In this document: piece by piece, positions 45,610-49,441 of the stretch
How the letters are laid out: every line of letters starts with the position of its first letter
Numbering within the stretch: position 1 is the stretch's first letter
Origin: Candidatus Rokuibacteriota bacterium
GTDB taxonomy: Bacteria; Methylomirabilota; Methylomirabilia; Rokubacteriales; CSP1-6
Assembly: GCA_016188005.1 (NCBI GenBank)
Contig: JACPIQ010000109.1
Location: 1-49,441 of the forward strand
Direction of reading: 5' to 3'
Length of the DNA: 49,441 nt
The notes under the pieces: model-generated
The model's input: the letters and a program-made list of their open reading frames with translations, nothing else
Databases searched by the model: none
What the model was told of the DNA's origin: nothing
Translations under genes and position numbers: made by a program

Positions 45610-46416
45610 CTAGTCGGCGTACAACATCGCCTTGCGAGCGTCGGGCTCGATGAGCGACCAGATCGAGCGGCAGATCTCCCCGAACGCCGCGGTCGCCTGG
45701 ACGTCGTCGGTGCGAGGGCGCGGAATGTCGTTGTCGACGGTCTTGATGACCCGTCCGGGCCGCGTCGACATGACGAAAATCCGATCCGACAGGAGCACCG
45801 CTTCCTCGATGCTGTGCGTGATGTAGATCATCGTCTTTCGCTGCTCGCGCGGCCGGTCGTCCCCCCAGATCTTCAAGAGCTCGCTCTGGAGGATTCGCCG
45901 CGTCTGCGCGTCCACCGAAATCAGCGGCTCGTCGAGCAGGACCAGCTCGGGATCGTTCACGAGCGTTCGGGCAAGCGCGGCGCGCTGCTTCATGCCCCCG
46001 GACAGCTCGTGCGGATAGGCGTCGGCGAAGCCCGCGAGGCCGACCAACTCGATGAAGTCCTGCACGCGTCTGGCACGCTCCGGCTTCCGGAAGCCGCGGT
46101 ACCGCAGCCCCAGCTCGACGTTGTGAAAGACGGTCTTCCAGGGAAGCAGGGCGTAATGCTGGAAAATCATGCCCCGCTTCCAGCTCGGGCCCTGCACCCG
46201 CTCGCCCCTGAAGTACACGTCTCCATCGCTGGCGCCCTCGATTCCGGCAATGATCCGCGCCAGCGTGGACTTCCCGCAACCGCTCGGACCGACGAGTGCG
46301 ATGAACTCGCCCTCGTCGATCGTGAAGGAGGCGTCGGACAACGCGAGGACGTTGCCGCGCCCACGCCGGGCGGCAAACATCTTGGAGATCTTCTCCGCCG
46401 AGAGGATGTGCGGCAT
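45610..46416 (-). CDS. ABC transporter ATPase, nitrate/sulfonate/taurine type (SsuB-like)
   Basis: A 268-residue ATPase with Walker A GPSGCGKST, Q-loop FQHYALLPWKTVFHNV, signature LSGGMKQRAALARTL and Walker B LVLLDEPLISVDAQTR, ending in the longer SsuB/TauB-like tail. It energises the importer formed with the permease encoded 10 bp upstream. ATG 46416 begins the conserved domain. The gene is followed after 35 bp by the carboxylase gamma gene, so uptake and carboxylation are probably co-transcribed. Confidence 0.9.
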   Translation of the reverse strand: MPHILSAEKISKMFAARRGRGNVLALSDASFTIDEGEFIALVGPSGCGKSTLARIIAGIEGASDGDVYFRGERVQGPSWKRGMIFQHYALLPWKTVFHNVELGLRYRGFRKPERARRVQDFIELVGLAGFADAYPHELSGGMKQRAALARTLVNDPELVLLDEPLISVDAQTRRILQSELLKIWGDDRPREQRKTMIYITHSIEEAVLLSDRIFVMSTRPGRVIKTVDNDIPRPRTDDVQATAAFGEICRSIWSLIEPDARKAMLYAD

Positions 46417-46426
46417 GGCGTCGGCC

Positions 46427-47233
46427 TCAGTGGACGTCCCAGGGCGTGAGCCGCTGCTGCACGTATCGCATGATCCTGTCGGAAAGGAACCCCAGCGCGC
46501 CAACGATGACCATGCCGATGATCACGACCGGCGTGTTCACGTACTCCCGGGCCATGGTCATCATGTAGCCCAGGCCGCTCTGGGCGCCGGTAAGCTCGGC
46601 GGCGACGAGGACCATCCAGGCGATGCCGATCGAGATCCGAACGCCGGTGAGGGCCACGGGGAGCATCCCGGGAAGCACCACGTCCTTGATGACATCGCGC
46701 GGTTTGCCGCCGAGCGTCAGCACGCCGTACACCGCCTCGCGATCGATGCCCCGCACGCCGGCGATCGTGTTCAGCAGGATCGGAAAGAACGTCCCGAGGA
46801 AGATGATGTAGACCTTCTGCAGTTCGCCGACGCCGAACCACAGGACGCTCAGCGGGATCCAGGCGATGGGCGGCACGGGACGCAGCAGCTCCACGAAGGG
46901 ATCGACGACACGATTGACGCTTCGCCACCACCCCATGGCGACACCCAGCGGGATGGCCACCAGGATGGCGAGGAAAAACCCCGACAGCGCCCGGGTCGCG
47001 CTGGCGAGGATGTGGCCGTACGTGTCGACGTCGGCGAGAGCCTGGATGAGCTTGACGAAGATGACCTGGACCGGTGGCAGGAGCGCCGCGAAGCGAGGAT
47101 CGATCGCGTAGAGCGAGATGATCTGCCAGGCCACCAGCGCGACGCCGATGAGCGCGACGCGGCTCAGCCCGTCGAGGACGAAGTGCGGTGTGGCGAATCG
47201 CCGCCGCCTGGCAGTCGCGCTCGAGTTCCGCAC
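46427..47233 (-). CDS. ABC transporter permease, SsuC/TauC-like
   Basis: A 268-residue permease with about six membrane helices and the BPD_transp_1 coupling segment LTLGGKPRDVIKDVVLPGML. Family motifs include PVPPIAWIPLSVLWFG and ISIGIAWMVLVAAELTG. The GTG at 47233 starts 3 bp after the binding-protein stop, indicating tight coupling. It forms the channel for a nitrate/sulfonate/taurine-type importer; the substrate here is more likely the compound carboxylated by the downstream enzymes or a related organic molecule. Confidence 0.9.
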   Translation of the reverse strand: MRNSSATARRRRFATPHFVLDGLSRVALIGVALVAWQIISLYAIDPRFAALLPPVQVIFVKLIQALADVDTYGHILASATRALSGFFLAILVAIPLGVAMGWWRSVNRVVDPFVELLRPVPPIAWIPLSVLWFGVGELQKVYIIFLGTFFPILLNTIAGVRGIDREAVYGVLTLGGKPRDVIKDVVLPGMLPVALTGVRISIGIAWMVLVAAELTGAQSGLGYMMTMAREYVNTPVVIIGMVIVGALGFLSDRIMRYVQQRLTPWDVH

Positions 47234-47236
47234 CGG

Positions 47237-48526
47237 TCACTTCCCGGGCTGGTACCACACTCCGAAGTAGTACCAGGGCTTTGACACATCAGCGGGCTGC
47301 GGCCAGGGGATCGGCACGTTCATCTCCGACACGAGGTACATCTTGTCCGGGAAGTAGAGACTTCCCTTGTTCACGTCGGCGATGGCGTCCTTCGCCGTGA
47401 AGCCGGGCCGCATCCACGAAGAGTCGTTCCTGACCCAGCCGAGCTTCTTGAACGTCCGGTCGACGAAACTCGTGTCGTAGCTCGCCTTGACCTCCGCGGC
47501 GCTGAGCTTCTTCGGTAGCTGCTTCCATTCCACGAGGAGGCCGCTCAGGAACTCCGCCTCCGCGGCGATGAGGTCGACCGCCGGGTAGTTCGCGCTCGGC
47601 GGCAGCTTCGCGTAGAGGTTGTTGACGTCCCTCCACTGCGGGGCTAGCTTCGTCTGCTTTAGCGCGGGGACCATGTCGCGGTACAGCCTCATCGCCTCGG
47701 CGGGGTTCTTGTAGGCCCACGCGAAGGCCTCCATCGTCATGTCGACGACGGCCTGCGCGACATCCGGAGCGTTCCGGATAATGTCCTCGTGCATGTACAT
47801 CGTGTAGAAGTTGTAGTGGGCATACAGCGGCCAGCGCTCCTTCAGGAACCCCTCGAGTTCGCCGTTGTAGATGCCGAAGGAGAGCGCGACCGCCGCGTCG
47901 AGACCCTTCGGCATGGTCGCGGCCTCGGCCCAGCCCATCGGCACAACCTTCACCTTGTTTAGGTCGACGCCGTGATGCCTTCCGAAGGCGGCGAACATGT
48001 ACTGCGCAGACGAGCCGACCGCCATGCCGACCCGCTTACCCTCGAGGTCCTTCGGTGTCTTCAGGTCGCTGTTCGGAGGGACGACGAGCGAGACCGGGTA
48101 GGAAATCATCGAGACGAGGAGGCCTTTCGCCGGCAGCCTCTTGCTCATGATGGACACGTACGGGCCTTCACCGACCCAGGCGATCTGGATCTGTCCTCCG
48201 GCGAAGGCCTCGTTCTGAGGAGGCCCACCGGCGAAGGGCGCGAACTGGACCTCGAGACCACGCTTGCGCGCGAGGTCCATGTGTTTGATGACCCCTGTAT
48301 AGGCGTCGTAGAAGGCGATCGTCGCATGGCCCCACTTGAGCGGCCAGTAGCCGCGGCTCTTCAGCCACTGGACCGACTTCTCCGACACCTTCTCGTAGGG
48401 CAAGGGCCAGCCACCCTCAGTGAACTGTTCGGCAGCGAGGCCGGGAGTCGGGTACGCGATCATCGTGAGCGGCAGGGCGAAGAAGAGGAGAACGGACACG
48501 AGCGCGGGAGCAATTGCTCGCTTCAT
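47237..48526 (-). CDS. ABC transporter substrate-binding protein, NMT1/SsuA-like
   Basis: A 429-residue periplasmic protein with a signal peptide (about 1-32, ending GLAA). The mature type II binding fold includes FAPFAGGPPQNEAFAGGQIQ, AWVGEGPY and LKTPKDLEGKRVGMAVGSSA. It is longer than typical SsuA (about 320 residues), with an extended, Trp/Pro-rich C-terminus (WPQPADVSKPWYYFGVWYQ) that may shape a larger pocket. It is the first gene of the island operon: transporter, carboxylase, then CoA-transferase. The ligand is unknown; an aromatic or other non-volatile ketone or its precursor would make sense, since acetone diffuses freely. Confidence 0.85.
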   Translation of the reverse strand: MKRAIAPALVSVLLFFALPLTMIAYPTPGLAAEQFTEGGWPLPYEKVSEKSVQWLKSRGYWPLKWGHATIAFYDAYTGVIKHMDLARKRGLEVQFAPFAGGPPQNEAFAGGQIQIAWVGEGPYVSIMSKRLPAKGLLVSMISYPVSLVVPPNSDLKTPKDLEGKRVGMAVGSSAQYMFAAFGRHHGVDLNKVKVVPMGWAEAATMPKGLDAAVALSFGIYNGELEGFLKERWPLYAHYNFYTMYMHEDIIRNAPDVAQAVVDMTMEAFAWAYKNPAEAMRLYRDMVPALKQTKLAPQWRDVNNLYAKLPPSANYPAVDLIAAEAEFLSGLLVEWKQLPKKLSAAEVKASYDTSFVDRTFKKLGWVRNDSSWMRPGFTAKDAIADVNKGSLYFPDKMYLVSEMNVPIPWPQPADVSKPWYYFGVWYQPGK

Positions 48527-48597
48527 GGATTCCCTCCGGCGTTGCGATCCATGGGGCCTGGTCGGTACAGCGCACCGCTGCCATCTGGTCCGGATGT

Positions 48598-48612
48598 CGG
48601 AACAACTTTCCG
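48598..48612. promoter_or_regulatory. Short inverted repeat upstream of island operon
   Basis: CGGAA-CAACT-TTCCG is a 5-bp inverted repeat 72 bp before the binding-protein start, next to an AT-richer TATATCG. It could be an operator for a regulator encoded elsewhere. No convincing -35/-10 pair was identified. Confidence 0.25.
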
Positions 48613-48649
48613 TATATCGTGGCCTGTACCTCTACTCGCCTCGGGATTG

Positions 48650-49197
48650 CCTGTCAAGGACATCAGGCCGGCCGGGCGCGCGCGGTCACCCGGACCTGCG
48701 CCGTGTCGAGCCGCACCGAGGCGAACCGTCGCTCCGTCAGCAGGGCGCGGACCAGGTCGACGAGCGGCGTGGCGACCGAGGGCGGGCGGCCGGCGAGGGG
48801 CGGCGCGGCCAGCATCGCCTCGACGTGCTCCTCCGGAAACATGATCCGGAGCAGCAGCTCCTCGTCGGTGATGCGGCCGCCGAACCTCGCCCGGACGCGC
48901 TCCACCATCGGCGCAGGGGGTTCCACCCGCGCGTGCTCACGCGCGGCCGGTGTCGCGAGGATCCGGTCCATGACGGCGGGGTCGATGGGGGCCAGCGGCC
49001 TGCCGTAGTGACCGAGCGCGTACTTCACGACCTCCACCGGGATCGTGCGATAGCGCTCCCCCTGGACCACGTTGATGACCGCCTGCGTGCCGACGAGCTG
49101 GGAGGTCGGCGTGACCATGTTGAGGTACCCGAGCTCCTCGCGTACCCGGGCGATCTCCTCCAGGACCTCGTCGAGCCGGTCCGCCAGGCCGGCCTCC
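48650..49197. repeat. Direct repeat copy 2: 3' part of oxaloacetate-decarboxylase-like gene
   Basis: The counterpart of 38623-39170. This copy is continuous with the rest of its gene and shares the G+C-rich codon use of the operons to the left, so it looks like the native copy. The first 198 bp are about 95% identical to copy 1; the remainder is clearly diverged. Confidence 0.75.
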
Positions 49198-49441
49198 GCC
49201 AGCTGGGCAGTGAGATTCGTCATCATGCCGCCCGGCACCTGGTGACGGTAGTGGAACGGGTCGTACTCGACGGGGCGGCCGAGCGGCTTGCCCGCGGCCT
49301 CCGCCTCCGCGCGGAAGTGGACCGCCATCGCCTCCAGGCCCTCGCCCTCCAGCGCGGCCGGACGCCCGAGCCGGCGGGCGTAGTCGACCATGCGCTCGGT
49401 CGGCGGCAGCGACGTGGCGTGGGCGAGCGGCGAGATGGCCG
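48663..49441 (-). CDS. Oxaloacetate decarboxylase alpha / pyruvate carboxylase subunit B, partial (N-terminus outside window)
   Basis: The frame is open to the right edge. It begins inside the carboxyltransferase barrel (AISPLAHATSLPPTE, matching the DTAISPMANGTSQPPTE region of the family) and continues through EYDPFHYRHQVPGGMMTNL and the PYC_OADA domain (EELGYLNMVTPTSQLVGTQA, RYRTIPVEVVKYALGHYG). It ends ...ARARPA without a biotinyl domain, so biotin would be carried by a separate protein. The enzyme transfers a carboxyl group between biotin and pyruvate/oxaloacetate. Its 3' end duplicates the chimera at 38636-39388. The Met at 49391 is internal, not the start. Confidence 0.85.
   Translation of the reverse strand, partial: AISPLAHATSLPPTERMVDYARRLGRPAALEGEGLEAMAVHFRAEAEAAGKPLGRPVEYDPFHYRHQVPGGMMTNLTAQLAEAGLADRLDEVLEEIARVREELGYLNMVTPTSQLVGTQAVINVVQGERYRTIPVEVVKYALGHYGRPLAPIDPAVMDRILATPAAREHARVEPPAPMVERVRARFGGRITDEELLLRIMFPEEHVEAMLAAPPLAGRPPSVATPLVDLVRALLTERRFASVRLDTAQVRVTARARPA

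Overview
The window is very G+C-rich and densely packed. Almost every gene reads leftward (minus strand) in tightly overlapping operons. The gene mix is branched-chain amino-acid (LIV) ABC transporters, a TAXI-type TRAP transporter, several acyl-CoA dehydrogenases, multi-sensor hybrid histidine kinases, a DUF222/13E12 protein and an acetone-carboxylase-like cluster. This resembles uncultivated soil or subsurface bacteria such as Candidatus Rokubacteria (Methylomirabilota). That placement is inference from gene content; no rRNA or tRNA gene was recognised.

Layout, left to right. (1) 1-928: a DUF222/HNH protein cut by the window edge. (2) 1130-4153: small minus-strand cassettes (antitoxin, frameshifted DUF4258-like toxin, ParE toxin with its antitoxin, a DUF6602 nuclease-like protein) separated by near-identical GC-rich hairpin repeats with integron attC features. 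No integrase is visible, so this looks like a CALIN, a cassette cluster lacking its integrase. (3) 4540-12158: a catabolic and uptake operon (amidohydrolase, D-2-hydroxyacid dehydrogenase, livHMGF, binding protein, 3-hydroxyisobutyrate-dehydrogenase-like enzyme). A 146-bp element with 20-bp perfect terminal inverted repeats sits inside it and supplies the start codon of the dehydrogenase. A broken IclR regulator lies upstream. (4) 12570-13698: a membrane-anchored alpha/beta hydrolase and a divergent gene fragment. (5) 13714-22620: a signalling locus. It holds an M15-like exported protein, an NtrC-type sigma-54 activator, two palindromic upstream sites, a sigma-54 promoter-like element, an ORF for a 45-residue exported Gly-rich peptide, an oligopeptide-type binding protein, a membrane histidine kinase, a receiver protein with a degenerate kinase domain, and a PAS hybrid kinase. 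The last four reading frames overlap. (6) 22671-26999: a 1442-residue CHASE/4xGAF hybrid kinase. (7) 27186-38489: a nine-gene acyl-CoA degradation operon combined with a TRAP transporter. (8) 38623-48526: a roughly 10-kb segment of visibly different composition. It carries an SsuABC-like ABC transporter, an acetone/acetophenone-carboxylase-type enzyme (gamma, HyuA-like, HyuB-like), a two-subunit 3-oxoacid CoA-transferase and a thiolase/oxaloacetate-decarboxylase chimera. It is bounded by two copies of the 3' end of an oxaloacetate-decarboxylase/pyruvate-carboxylase-B gene; the second, apparently normal copy runs off the right edge.

How the parts fit. Region 8 makes a coherent route: ketone import, ATP-dependent carboxylation to a 3-oxoacid, CoA transfer, then thiolysis, although the local thiolase is truncated. 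Region 7 can import and degrade a carboxylic acid to acetyl-CoA units. Region 5 looks like a self-contained regulatory circuit in which an exported peptide or another peptide ligand could be captured by the binding protein and sensed by the kinases, with the sigma-54 activator driving the operon. Region 5 is the best candidate for an undescribed system. Its function is inferred from arrangement only.
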